A stretch of 64,000 nt of DNA, from contig NZ_FQWU01000002.1 of the NCBI RefSeq assembly GCF_900129765.1, positions 1,612,001-1,676,000 on the forward strand, read 5' to 3'. Below are positions 8,456-17,346 of this stretch, one piece after another. The DNA is from Massilia sp. CF038. Its GTDB lineage: Bacteria; Pseudomonadota; Gammaproteobacteria; Burkholderiales; Burkholderiaceae_D. Position 1 is the first letter of the stretch. Each line of letters begins with the position of its first letter. The position numbers and the translations under genes were made by a program. A model generated the notes under the pieces. The model searched no databases, had not been told where the DNA came from, and saw only the letters and a program-made list of their open reading frames with translations.

Positions 8456-9943
8456 TTACCGGGCTGCTGCCGCGTCGAGGGCGGCAATGCGGCTTTCAAA
8501 TGTGGCAAAACGCTGGTCGAGGTCGGCTTTCAGGCGCTGCTTGTCCTGTTCGGCCAGGAAGGCGTAACGCAAGCTGTTGTAGGCAGCCTTCTTCACCTCG
8601 GCGTAGCCAGGCTTGTAGCGGCTGGCAAACAGCACGTATTCCTGCGCCAGCGTGTGGCGCGTGACGCCGGCGTCGTCGGTGGCAATCACGTACGGCACTT
8701 TGTATTTACGATAGATCGCCAGCGGATGGTTGCCTTCCTTGATGCCGGAGATGAAGCCATTGCTGGTCAGGTTGATTTCGACCGGGACATCGCGCTCGCG
8801 CATGGCCTTGATGATGGCCGGCGCATTGGTTTCGTGGGCCAGGTCCAGACCATGGCCAATGCGGCTGGCGCCAGCCACGTTGAGCGCCTGGTCGATGTGG
8901 AAGCGCAGCCCTTCCGGCGGCACGTCGCCCAGCGCCAGCTCGCCCGCATGCAGGGACAGCTTCACCTCGGGATACACGGTTTTCAGGAAGCGGAACATCT
9001 TCATGTGCAGCGCATAGTCGCGCATCGATACGTTGGCGCTTTCCTGGCCGACGATATTCACGCCCACGATCAGGGGGCTCTGGCGCGCGGCCTTGAAGGA
9101 GGCCACCATCTGCGAAAACACCATCGACGGCGAGAAGAAGCGCAGCACGTACGGCTGGTAGCGCATGGTGAAGCGGGCGTCGTCCACCTGCGCTGAATCG
9201 GCCTGCACGCCATCGACATAGGCCTTGATCTGCGCATTGAAGGCAGCGTCCTTGTCGAGCGTGGCCAGGGCTGCGCGCAGGGCCGCGTCCAGCGCGCCGT
9301 CGTCCATACCCGGCTTGAGGGCCAGCGTATCGAAAGCAGGATCCGGCGTGAATGGCGCCAGCTTGAACACCGTCTCGATATAAGAGACGTTTTCTTCGAT
9401 GGCGCGCTGCTTCAGGGTCAGCAAGCCTTCATTGGTATTGCTGTCGGCAACCGGGTTGAAGTAACCGAAGGTCGAGAAGAACTGCCGGTCCGGCGGCGCC
9501 TGCAGCGCGCCATGATTGTAGAAGTCCTTGCTTGACCAGCGCTGCAGCAGTTCGCGATACACGCCGTCGTCGGCCACCGTGTCGGCGCCAGACAGGCAGG
9601 CGCGGTCGGCTGCAGCCTTGGCACGCTCGGCGGCCACCACTGATTTGTCGGTCTCGATCCGGTAGCTCTGCTTGTTGATGCAGTAGCCCTGCTTGTCGAC
9701 CCAGCTGATGAACTGTTCGGCGTAGATGGCGCCTGAATAATGGTGGTGCAAATCGCCGCCCTTGGGCATCTGCGAGAAGAACAGGGTCAGTTCGGCCGTT
9801 TTCGGCTCAGCGCCGGCGATCAGGGCGGCGAAGTGGCGCGCGGTGGCGGCCTCGTTGGGATTGCTCTTTGGCGCAGCGTGGGCGCTGCTGCCGGCCACCA
9901 GCGCCAGCGCCATGACGGCGAAGCGGCTCGATTGTCTGATCAT
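8456..9943 (-). CDS. exported adenosine deaminase family protein
   Basis: 495 residues with a clear signal peptide (cut near AHAAP), so the product is predicted to act outside the cytoplasm. Motifs of the adenosine deaminase amidohydrolase fold are in order: GGDLHHHYSGA (zinc HxH), SLHAGE, RIGHGLDL and IATDDAGV (zinc/catalytic Asp). At 495 residues it is longer than cytosolic Add enzymes (about 330-350), because of the signal peptide and an N-terminal helical region, resembling exported ADA/ADGF-type enzymes. The reaction would be adenosine to inosine plus ammonia. The ATG at 9943 has GGGAAGAG upstream. It sits 20 bases after the guanine deaminase gene in the same direction, so the two are likely cotranscribed. 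Confidence 0.87.
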   Translation of the reverse strand: MIRQSSRFAVMALALVAGSSAHAAPKSNPNEAATARHFAALIAGAEPKTAELTLFFSQMPKGGDLHHHYSGAIYAEQFISWVDKQGYCINKQSYRIETDKSVVAAERAKAAADRACLSGADTVADDGVYRELLQRWSSKDFYNHGALQAPPDRQFFSTFGYFNPVADSNTNEGLLTLKQRAIEENVSYIETVFKLAPFTPDPAFDTLALKPGMDDGALDAALRAALATLDKDAAFNAQIKAYVDGVQADSAQVDDARFTMRYQPYVLRFFSPSMVFSQMVASFKAARQSPLIVGVNIVGQESANVSMRDYALHMKMFRFLKTVYPEVKLSLHAGELALGDVPPEGLRFHIDQALNVAGASRIGHGLDLAHETNAPAIIKAMRERDVPVEINLTSNGFISGIKEGNHPLAIYRKYKVPYVIATDDAGVTRHTLAQEYVLFASRYKPGYAEVKKAAYNSLRYAFLAEQDKQRLKADLDQRFATFESRIAALDAAAAR

Positions 9944-9963
9944 GAATACTCTTCCCGGTGAGG

Positions 9964-11286
9964 TTAAATTGACGAGGGCCGGCGCTGGTGCACCTGGCGT
10001 CCGCAGGCATAAGTGGCATCGACCGCGCGGTCGTCACCCAGCAGCGCCAGCGCGAACAGCAGTTCCTCGAGGTTCTCGCAGCGCTCCGTGCGGCGCGCCA
10101 GCAAGGGGGTGGCCTTCGGATCGAGGACGATAAAATCGGCCTCGGCGCCGGCCACAAAACTGCCGATGGTGCCCTCCAGTTGCATGCTGCGTGCCGCGCC
10201 CAGCGTGGCCAGGTAAAACATGCGCACGGCGGGCAGGTAGCTGCCTTTCAAGCGTGCTACTTTATAGGCTTCATTCATGGTTTGCAACATCGAGAAGCTG
10301 GTGCCGGCACCCACGTCCGTGGCCAGCGACAGCGCCACCCGGGCTGCGTCGGCCCGCTCGAAGTCAAACAGGCCACTGCCCAGGAACAGGTTCGAGGTAG
10401 GGCAGATGGCAGCGGCCGCACCCGATTCTGCCATACGCGCAAAATCGCGCTCGTCGAGCCAGATGCAGTGTCCATACATGGCGCGCTCGCGCATCAGGCC
10501 CATGCTGTCGTACACGTCCAGGTAGCTGCGCGCCTGCGGGAACAGCGATTGCACCCATTTGCATTCGTCCGGGTTTTCCGACACGTGGGTCTGAATGAAG
10601 GTGTCGGGATAGGCACGTGCCAGCTCGCCCGTCAGGCGCAGCTGCTGTTCGGTCGAGGTGGGCGCAAAGCGCGGCGTGATGGCGTACATGGCGCGGCCCT
10701 GCTTGTGCCACTTGCGAATCAGTTCTTCGCTCTCGCGCACGCCGCCCTCGGCGGTATCGCACAAGAATTCGGGGCAGTTGCGGTCCATCAGAATCTTGCC
10801 GGCGGCCATACGCAGATTGCGTGCGGCGCTCGCCTCAAAGAAGGCGTCCACGGACTCGCGGTGCACGGTGCAGTACACCATGGCCGTGGTGGTCCCGCAG
10901 CGCAGCAGTTCGTCGAGGAAGAAATCGGCCACTTCGCGCGCGTGCGCAGGGTCGCCAAACTGACGCTCGGTCGGGAAGGTGTAGGTCTCCAGCCAGGGCA
11001 ACAGGCCAGGCGCGGGCGAGGCAATCATGTCGGTCTGCGGGAAATGCAGATGGGTGTCGATAAAGCCCGGCATGATGATCTTGCCCCGGTAGTCGCGCAC
11101 GGGGGTGCCGGGCGCCAGGGTGGCAATCAGGCTCGCGTAGTCGCCAGCGGCCTTGATCTTGCCGTCTTCGACCAGCAGCAAGCCATCCTGGTGCCACGCA
11201 AAGGCGTCAGGCTGAAAGGCCGGATCGGCGTGAAAGTGCAGCAAGCTGGCTCGGAAGGCTTGCAGTGGTTGTGGTGCGATTGACAT
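9964..11286 (-). CDS. guaD: guanine deaminase
   Basis: 440 residues, the usual length of bacterial GuaD. Motifs: PGFIDTHLHFPQTD (metal HxH with the guanine-deaminase-typical FPQ), QTHVSENPDECKW, YGHCIWLDERD and SLATDVGAGTSFSM. It converts guanine to xanthine plus ammonia in the cytoplasm, feeding xanthine dehydrogenase encoded just upstream in the same direction. The ATG at 11286 aligns with the known family N-terminus; the open frame runs further upstream into the xdhC 3' end but carries no family features there. The gap to xdhC is 14 bases, which fits one purine-catabolic operon. Confidence 0.93.
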   Translation of the reverse strand: MSIAPQPLQAFRASLLHFHADPAFQPDAFAWHQDGLLLVEDGKIKAAGDYASLIATLAPGTPVRDYRGKIIMPGFIDTHLHFPQTDMIASPAPGLLPWLETYTFPTERQFGDPAHAREVADFFLDELLRCGTTTAMVYCTVHRESVDAFFEASAARNLRMAAGKILMDRNCPEFLCDTAEGGVRESEELIRKWHKQGRAMYAITPRFAPTSTEQQLRLTGELARAYPDTFIQTHVSENPDECKWVQSLFPQARSYLDVYDSMGLMRERAMYGHCIWLDERDFARMAESGAAAAICPTSNLFLGSGLFDFERADAARVALSLATDVGAGTSFSMLQTMNEAYKVARLKGSYLPAVRMFYLATLGAARSMQLEGTIGSFVAGAEADFIVLDPKATPLLARRTERCENLEELLFALALLGDDRAVDATYACGRQVHQRRPSSI

Positions 11287-11300
11287 CTGACTCTTTCGGA

Positions 11301-12314
11301 TTACGTTTGACTTGAGGCTACCAGCCTTAATGGCGGGGCGCCAGCGCTGCGGTGCGCGGCCTCCTCCCACACCGTCAGCAGCTGGGCGCACACCGATGCG
11401 GCGATCACCGCCGGTGCCTTGTTGGTGATGCCTGGCAGCCCGATCGGGCACACCATGGCGGCAATGCGGGATCCGTCCACGCCCCTGGCGCGCAGGCGGT
11501 GTTCGAACTGGCGGCGCTTGGTCAGGGAGCCGATCAGGCCAAACCAGCCAACGCCGTCGCGCGCCATGATCGCCTCGGTCAGGCGCTGGTCGAGCGCGTG
11601 GCTGTGGGTCATGACGAGGTAGGCCGCACCGGGCGGCGCGCTTGCCACCAGCGCTTCGGGAACATCGGTTGCCTCGACCGTGACATTGGCCGGCACGCTG
11701 TGCGGGAACATATCGTCGCGCTCATCGACCCAGGTGACGGTGCAAGGCAGATACGCCAACGCACGCACGATCGCCTGGCCCACGTGGCCGGCGCCAAACA
11801 GCACCAGATGGTCGCGCGGGGCCTGTACCTGGTCGACCAGCCAGCGCCGTCCATCCTGCTCCTGCATGACATGGGTGCCGCGTTCACGCGCAAATGGCGG
11901 GCAGGCTGTGCCCCACAACAGCGCGCCGTCGGCATGGAACAGCGCTGCATCGGGGGCGCCGTCGAGCGCCACCATGCGCCAGGTATCGTCGCGCAGGCGT
12001 TGCGCCAGCAGCGAAGCCTGGGCCGGATCGGCCAGTTCGAACGCCAGGTGCACCACACCGCCACAACACTGGCCCAGGCTGGGCCCCAGGGCGAAACGTT
12101 CGATATGGCGCACACGGGCATCAGAGAGCATAGCGCGCGCAATTTCCACCGCGCGCAGCTCCAGGTGGCCGCCGCCGATGGTGTCAAACACCTGTTCCGG
12201 CGTGACCAGCATGCGTGCACCAGGCGCGCGCGGACCGGACCCTTCGACCGTGGCCACCGTCACCAGCACGGCCGCCGGGCCAGGCTGCGCAGCGTTGCGC
12301 CAGTCGTCCATCAT
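11301..12314 (-). CDS. xdhC: xanthine dehydrogenase accessory protein XdhC
   Basis: About 337 residues. The N-terminal XdhC/CoxI domain shows VATVEGSGPRAPGARMLV and GGGHLE, and the C-terminal half is a Rossmann fold (VLFGAGHVGQAIVRAL) ending in the GLIGSLTKRRQF and GLPGITNKAPAVIAAS motifs of the family. XdhC binds the molybdenum cofactor, promotes its sulfuration and inserts it into XdhB. The ATG at 12314 overlaps the xdhB stop as ATGA, a strong sign of translational coupling and the reason for choosing this start. Confidence 0.93.
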   Translation of the reverse strand: MMDDWRNAAQPGPAAVLVTVATVEGSGPRAPGARMLVTPEQVFDTIGGGHLELRAVEIARAMLSDARVRHIERFALGPSLGQCCGGVVHLAFELADPAQASLLAQRLRDDTWRMVALDGAPDAALFHADGALLWGTACPPFARERGTHVMQEQDGRRWLVDQVQAPRDHLVLFGAGHVGQAIVRALAYLPCTVTWVDERDDMFPHSVPANVTVEATDVPEALVASAPPGAAYLVMTHSHALDQRLTEAIMARDGVGWFGLIGSLTKRRQFEHRLRARGVDGSRIAAMVCPIGLPGITNKAPAVIAASVCAQLLTVWEEAAHRSAGAPPLRLVASSQT

Positions 12315-14650
12315 GCCGCCTGTGCCACGGCCGCCTCGACGGCGGATACGGCATTCAGGATCGCTTCGCTGGTGGCGGGCGCGTTCAGGGGCGGATTGAC
12401 CTTGTGCCCACCCACGGCGGAGACGGCATCGCGAATGGCAAAAAACACCGAGAACGGCAACAGCAAGGGCGGCTCGCCCACGGCCTTGGAGCGATGGATG
12501 CTGTCTTCCACATTGCTGTTCTCGAACAGGCGCACGCGGAAGTCTTCGGGACAGTCGGACACGCCGGGAATTTTGTAGGTCGATGGCGCGTGCGTCATCA
12601 ATTTGCCGCCCGCGTTCCACCACAGTTCCTCTGTCGTGAGCCAGCCCATGCCCTGGATGAAAGCACCCTCCACCTGGCCGCTATCGATCGCAGGATTAAG
12701 CGACTTGCCGGCGTCGTACAGCGCGTCGGCGCGCAGCAGCTTCCATTCGCCGGTCAGGGTGTCGACCACCACTTCGGCCACGGCTGCGCCGTAGGCGTAG
12801 TACGAGAACGGGTGGCCGTTCATGGTTTTTGGATCCCAGTGCAGATGGGGCGTGGCATAAAAACCGTCGGACCATAACTGCACCCGCGCCAGGTAAGCCT
12901 TTTGCACCAGCACGGGGAACGGCACTTCGTGGCCGTTGACGTGCACGGTATCGGCGGCAAACAGCACCGCCTGTTCCTCGCCGCCATACAGCTTGACCGC
13001 ATACGCGGCCAGGCGCTCACGGATCTGGCGCGCCGCATCCTGCGCGGCCTTGCCGTTCAAGTCGGCGCCGGTGGAAGCGGCCGTGGCCGAAGTATTGGCA
13101 ACCTTGCTGGTATCGGTCGCGGTGGCGCGGACATGGGCCATGTCCACGCCCAGTTCATGCGCCACCACCTGCATGACCTTGGTGTTGATGCCTTGCCCCA
13201 TTTCGGTACCGCCATGGTTGACCAGGATCGAGCCATCCACGTACACATGCACCAGCGCCCCTGCCTGATTCAAATGGGTAACGTTGAAGGCGATCCCGAA
13301 TTTGACGGGCGTGAGGGCCAGTCCTTTTTTCAGCACGGGGCTGGTGGCGTTGAAGGCATCGATGGCGCTGCGGCGCGCGCGGTACTCACTGGTTTCCTCC
13401 AGCTCGGCCGCCAGTTCGTGAATCACATTGTCGACAATGACCTGGCCGTAGGGCGTGACGTTGTCGCTGTCGCGTCCATAGAAATTGAGGCGCCGGATAT
13501 CGAGCGCGTCGCGCCCCAGATTGCGCGCGATTTCATCGATGATGTATTCGATAGCGATGGCGCCCTGCGGCCCGCCAAAACCGCGGAAGGCGGTATTCGA
13601 TTGCGTGTTGGTCTTGCCGCAGGCGGCGCGGATATCAACGTCGGACAAATAATAGGTATTGTCGAAGTGGCAGACCGCGCGTGTGGCGACGGGGCCGGAC
13701 AGATCGGCCGAATAGCCGGCACGGGTAACCATGTCAACCTTGGCCGCGATGATCTTGCCGCTGTCGTCATACCCGACTTCGTATTCGTAATGGAAGCAGT
13801 GGCGCTTGCCGGTGACGAGCATGTCGTCGTCGCGGTCGGCGCGCAGCTTGACCGGGCGCCGGACCTTGACCGCGGCAATGGCAGACGCCGCCGCCCACAG
13901 CGCCGACTGCGACTCCTTGCCGCCAAAGCCGCCCCCCATGCGCCGGCATTCCACCACCACATGGTGCGAATGCAGACCGAGCGCGTGCGCCACCACGTGC
14001 TGCATCTCGCTCGGGTGCTGGGTCGAGCACAGGACCAGCATGCCCTTGTCTTCCTTGGGAATCGCGTACGAGATCTGGCCCTCCAGGTAGAACTGCTCCT
14101 GGCCGCCCACATACAGCTCACCCTTGACCGAATGGGGCGCCTTCTCGAATGCCGCCTGATAGTCGCCACGTTGCAGGCGCATGGGCGGCAGCACATACGA
14201 CTGGGCCGCACGGGCAGCCTGCGGCGTGAGGATCGCAGGCAGCTCTTCGTAAGTGATGTTGCCAAGCCGCGCGGCACGGCGTGCATTGTCGTGGGTATCG
14301 GCGACAACAATAAAAATCGGCTGGCCCACATACATCACCAGACCGTCGGCGAGAATCGGATCGTCATGGATGATCGGACCACAATCGTTGGTGCCGGGGA
14401 TGTCCTGCACGGTCAGCACCGCGACCACGCCGCGGCTGGCCTTGACGGCAGCCAGGTCGATGGCGGTGATCTTCGCGTGCGCTTTGGATGACAGGCCCAG
14501 AGCGGCGTGCAGGGTCCCCTGCACTTCCGCGATGTCGTCGGTATAGGTGGCCTGGCCAAGTACATGCAGTTCGGCCGATTCGTGCGGGCGCGCGAGACCG
14601 ACGCCGGTCCAGGCGGCGGCCTTGATTGCTGGTGCGGCTGTGTCGTTCAT
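12311..14650 (-). CDS. xdhB: xanthine dehydrogenase, molybdopterin-binding subunit
   Basis: About 779 residues, the usual size for XdhB of two-subunit enzymes. Motifs seen: RMGGGFGGKESQ, FRGFGGPQGAIAIEYI, GGTEMGQGINTK and VGEPPLLLPFSVFFAIRDA, whose glutamate corresponds to the catalytic base of xanthine oxidases. Together with XdhA it oxidises hypoxanthine to xanthine and urate using NAD. The ATG at 14650 is preceded by GAGGAGAAC, an excellent ribosome site; upstream in-frame codons are the end of xdhA read out of frame. Ten bases separate it from xdhA. Confidence 0.95.
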   Translation of the reverse strand: MNDTAAPAIKAAAWTGVGLARPHESAELHVLGQATYTDDIAEVQGTLHAALGLSSKAHAKITAIDLAAVKASRGVVAVLTVQDIPGTNDCGPIIHDDPILADGLVMYVGQPIFIVVADTHDNARRAARLGNITYEELPAILTPQAARAAQSYVLPPMRLQRGDYQAAFEKAPHSVKGELYVGGQEQFYLEGQISYAIPKEDKGMLVLCSTQHPSEMQHVVAHALGLHSHHVVVECRRMGGGFGGKESQSALWAAASAIAAVKVRRPVKLRADRDDDMLVTGKRHCFHYEYEVGYDDSGKIIAAKVDMVTRAGYSADLSGPVATRAVCHFDNTYYLSDVDIRAACGKTNTQSNTAFRGFGGPQGAIAIEYIIDEIARNLGRDALDIRRLNFYGRDSDNVTPYGQVIVDNVIHELAAELEETSEYRARRSAIDAFNATSPVLKKGLALTPVKFGIAFNVTHLNQAGALVHVYVDGSILVNHGGTEMGQGINTKVMQVVAHELGVDMAHVRATATDTSKVANTSATAASTGADLNGKAAQDAARQIRERLAAYAVKLYGGEEQAVLFAADTVHVNGHEVPFPVLVQKAYLARVQLWSDGFYATPHLHWDPKTMNGHPFSYYAYGAAVAEVVVDTLTGEWKLLRADALYDAGKSLNPAIDSGQVEGAFIQGMGWLTTEELWWNAGGKLMTHAPSTYKIPGVSDCPEDFRVRLFENSNVEDSIHRSKAVGEPPLLLPFSVFFAIRDAVSAVGGHKVNPPLNAPATSEAILNAVSAVEAAVAQAA

Positions 14651-14660
14651 GGTGTTCTCC

Positions 14661-16127
14661 TCAGGCGCGCACGGCGAACGCGTTGACATCGGCATTGGCC
14701 AGCGGCGCCACGGCGCGCGTCTCGAACCAATAGCGGCGCAGCAGATTCTGCGCTGTCTTCATACGGTAAGCGCTGGAGGCGCGCATGTCTGACAGTGGCG
14801 CGTAGTCGTGCGCCATGGCGGCCATGGCGGCACTGACGGTCGCCTCGTTCCACGGCTGGCCCAACAGCAGCGCTTCGGTCGCCGCAGCGCGTTTCGGCGT
14901 GGCGGCCATGCCGCCAAAGGCAATGCGCGCTTCCACGACGGTATCGCCATCGAAGCGGCAGGCAAACGCGGCGCACACGGCAGAGATATCCTGGTCGAAG
15001 CGCTTGGCCAGCTTGTAGGTGCGAAACTGTACACCCGCGCGCGGCAGCGGCACGCGCACGGCCTGGACAAATTCGTCCGGATGCAGGTCTTTTTTCTGAT
15101 AACCGAGGTACAGGTTTTCCAGCGCCAGCACGCGCTCACCGGCGCCGGAGCGCAGCACCACCTCGCTGCCCAGGGCAATCAGCCAGGGCATGGAATCGCC
15201 AATCGGCGAGCCATTGGCGACATTGCCACCAAGCGTGCCTGCGTTGCGGATCGGCAGCGAGGCAAAGCGCTGCCACATTTCAGACAGTTGTTCGGGATAG
15301 TGCTTGCAGACGGCGCGGTACGCGTCTTCCAGCGTGACACCGGCGCCGATCTCGATCATGCCGCCAGCCTCGGTGACCGTGCGCAGCGCTTCGACATGAC
15401 CGAGGTAGATGATGTCGCCCAAGTCGCGCATCTGCTTGGTGACCCAGAGCCCGATATCGGTGGAGCCGGCCAGCAGCGTGGCTTGCGGATGGGTAGCGCG
15501 CGCCTGCACCAGCTCGTCGAGCGTGCGTGGCGCCAGGAAGTTGCGCCCATCGGCGCTGTAGACACTCATAGCCTCGCGCTGCAAGGGCGCCAGCTGTGCG
15601 GCCAGGGCGGTGCGGTCAAAATCCACCTTGGGCAGTTCGCCCATGCGCATTGCGGCATCAATGATCGGGCGGTAGCCAGTGCAGCGGCACAGATTGCCGG
15701 ACAAGGCATCGTCGACCTGGCAGCGGCTTGGTTTGACGCCATCCTGTTTCAGGTACATGCCCCACAGGGACATCACGAATCCAGGCGTGCAAAAGCCGCA
15801 TTGGGAGCCGTGGCATTCGACCATGGCTTGCTGGACCGGGTGCAGCGCGCCATCAGGCTGCTGCAAGTCTTCCACCGAGAACAAGGCCTTGCCGTCAAGC
15901 GTGGGTGTGAGCTGGATGCAGGAATTGACCGCCTTCATCTCGACCTGGCCATCCTTGAGCGTACCGATCACCACCGTGCAGGCGCCGCAGTCGCCCTCGG
16001 CACAGCCTTCCTTGGTGCCGGTGCAGTGCAGATCATCGCGCAGATGCTGCAAAATGGTCTGGGTTGGCGCGGCATTGCGCACTTCGCGCACGGCGCCCTG
16101 ATAGTAGAAACGGATCGGTGTTGACAT
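14661..16127 (-). CDS. xdhA: xanthine dehydrogenase, FeS and FAD subunit
   Basis: 488 residues. An N-terminal plant-type [2Fe-2S] domain is seen as [14 protein letters not shown], a second [2Fe-2S] domain as [11 protein letters not shown] and CRCTGYRPI, then an FAD-binding domain from about residue 195 ([31 protein letters not shown]) and the CO-dehydrogenase flavoprotein C-terminal domain. It passes electrons from the molybdenum site to NAD. It is the first gene of xdhA-xdhB-xdhC-guaD-adenosine deaminase. A perfect inverted repeat lies 18-42 bases before its start and may be the operator. Confidence 0.95.
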   Translation of the reverse strand: MSTPIRFYYQGAVREVRNAAPTQTILQHLRDDLHCTGTKEGCAEGDCGACTVVIGTLKDGQVEMKAVNSCIQLTPTLDGKALFSVEDLQQPDGALHPVQQAMVECHGSQCGFCTPGFVMSLWGMYLKQDGVKPSRCQVDDALSGNLCRCTGYRPIIDAAMRMGELPKVDFDRTALAAQLAPLQREAMSVYSADGRNFLAPRTLDELVQARATHPQATLLAGSTDIGLWVTKQMRDLGDIIYLGHVEALRTVTEAGGMIEIGAGVTLEDAYRAVCKHYPEQLSEMWQRFASLPIRNAGTLGGNVANGSPIGDSMPWLIALGSEVVLRSGAGERVLALENLYLGYQKKDLHPDEFVQAVRVPLPRAGVQFRTYKLAKRFDQDISAVCAAFACRFDGDTVVEARIAFGGMAATPKRAAATEALLLGQPWNEATVSAAMAAMAHDYAPLSDMRASSAYRMKTAQNLLRRYWFETRAVAPLANADVNAFAVRA

Positions 16128-16144
16128 TCTTGCCTCGGCTTTAT

Positions 16145-16169
16145 CCCAGTGTACTAGGTTAACACTGGG
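16145..16169 (-). promoter_or_regulatory. inverted repeat upstream of xdhA, candidate operator
   Basis: CCCAGTGT and ACACTGGG are perfect 8-bp arms around a 9-nt spacer, located 18-42 bases upstream of the xdhA start. The position and dyad are those of a repressor or activator binding site for the purine operon. No regulator gene is next to it, so the protein that binds is unknown; a leader-RNA hairpin is the alternative. Confidence 0.45.
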
Positions 16170-16199
16170 CGGCCGTCAGCTTATATGCATTCGCGTATT

Positions 16200-16622
16200 T
16201 TAGATATCAGCGCTTTCCCATGAGACGGCGCACCCGGACTCTGGCCGCTCAATGCCAAGTGCTGCGGCCAGCATGGTAATGGGCAGGAAGGCCGCAAGTG
16301 CCAGGCACATGGTCAGCGGATCGCGCGCGACCACAAACACGACCAGCGCGACAGCGCCGGGAATGAACAGCAGCAGCGCGATACAGTACTTGATCCATAG
16401 GTGGCGATTCAAAAAATCGCGCACCGGTCGGGGCTGCGGGAGCAAGGCTTGTCCGCTGCCCTGGAACTGCAGAAATGCGGCGCTGACAGCCTCCTTGTCG
16501 AGCGCGGCGACGTCCAGCTCGGCCCCATGGGCGAACCCACGCAGGCCACACTCTGTGCAATGGGCAAACTGCGCGGCATTGTTCGACCCGCAGGATCGAC
16601 AGATCCAGTCTTTTGTACGCAT
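16200..16622 (-). CDS. zinc-ribbon membrane protein of unknown function
   Basis: 140 residues. The N-terminus holds a four-cysteine zinc ribbon (CRSCGSNN, then CTECGLRG), followed by a soluble linker of about 40 residues and two hydrophobic segments at about residues 75-97 and 103-122, so the ribbon would face the cytoplasm from a membrane hairpin. I do not recognise a named family. It lies between xdhA and the DUF2625 gene, all in the same direction, but has a gap of more than 60 bases on each side, so it may not belong to the purine pathway. Confidence 0.65.
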   Translation of the reverse strand: MRTKDWICRSCGSNNAAQFAHCTECGLRGFAHGAELDVAALDKEAVSAAFLQFQGSGQALLPQPRPVRDFLNRHLWIKYCIALLLFIPGAVALVVFVVARDPLTMCLALAAFLPITMLAAALGIERPESGCAVSWESADI

Positions 16623-16686
16623 AACGTTCCGGTTAGAAATGTTTTCGCCATGACTCTACCCAAACCGGCCGCTAATGGACAGCGTT

Positions 16687-17346
16687 TTATCCAGCTTCGG
16701 GCGGGTCACTTAGTTGCTCGCTGAAAGACATGTTCACCGCATATTGCTCAGCCACGGAAATCAAGCGGCGCGATCGCGGACTCGGCGGTTGCGTGCTCAA
16801 GAACAATGGTGGAACGAAGTTGTAGCATTTATCGCCATGCACCGCCCCAACCTCCGCCTCCCATCCTTCCCAGTAATGTCCCGCGTAGAATTGTTTCAAC
16901 GCTCCACTCATGGCCCACTCCACGAAGCTGCTGTAGCCGAAGCCGCATGCTTCCCATTCCAGGCTGTCCGGCGCCCAGTAAAACACGCTGCCGATATCGT
17001 CGCCAAAGGCGCCACCGTTCAAGGCAAAAAAGCCGCCAATGACGTCGTCAGCAACCAACAGGAAGCTGGCAGACCGGTCTTCATTCCAGTCGACCAGATT
17101 GCGCAGCAACGCAGGGTGGCCTGAACCAAGAATTCGCAGCCAGCCATGGTCCACCAGTAAGCCGCCGGTCTCGTAGGCTGCGGTGCCGAGCAAGGAATGG
17201 GTCGTCACTTGCAGCTCCAGCAGAATGCGCTGGCGCTCCTCCGAAGGGGGCAGCAGTTCGCACCGGACGCCCGCTTGCGCAATCCACGACTGCAGAAGCG
17301 GCAGCGCCGGATCCCCCTTGTCAACAAGTGCATCGATTGTTTTCAT
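16687..17346 (-). CDS. DUF2625 family protein
   Basis: 219 residues, soluble, no signal peptide. It matches what I recall of the DUF2625 family: LQVTTHSLLGTAAYETGG, LVDHGWLRILGSGH and the aromatic segment FYWAPDSLEWEACGFGYS. No function is established for the family. The ATG at 17346 overlaps the stop of the allantoinase gene as ATGA, so it is very likely translated from the same mRNA as puuE. That ties it to urate/allantoin metabolism by context only. Confidence 0.8.
   Translation of the reverse strand: MKTIDALVDKGDPALPLLQSWIAQAGVRCELLPPSEERQRILLELQVTTHSLLGTAAYETGGLLVDHGWLRILGSGHPALLRNLVDWNEDRSASFLLVADDVIGGFFALNGGAFGDDIGSVFYWAPDSLEWEACGFGYSSFVEWAMSGALKQFYAGHYWEGWEAEVGAVHGDKCYNFVPPLFLSTQPPSPRSRRLISVAEQYAVNMSFSEQLSDPPEAG

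Noticed and set aside
12902-14491. Open frame of 529 codons opposite xdhB
   Set aside because: xdhB is certain; His/Asp/Gly-rich antisense product without domains.
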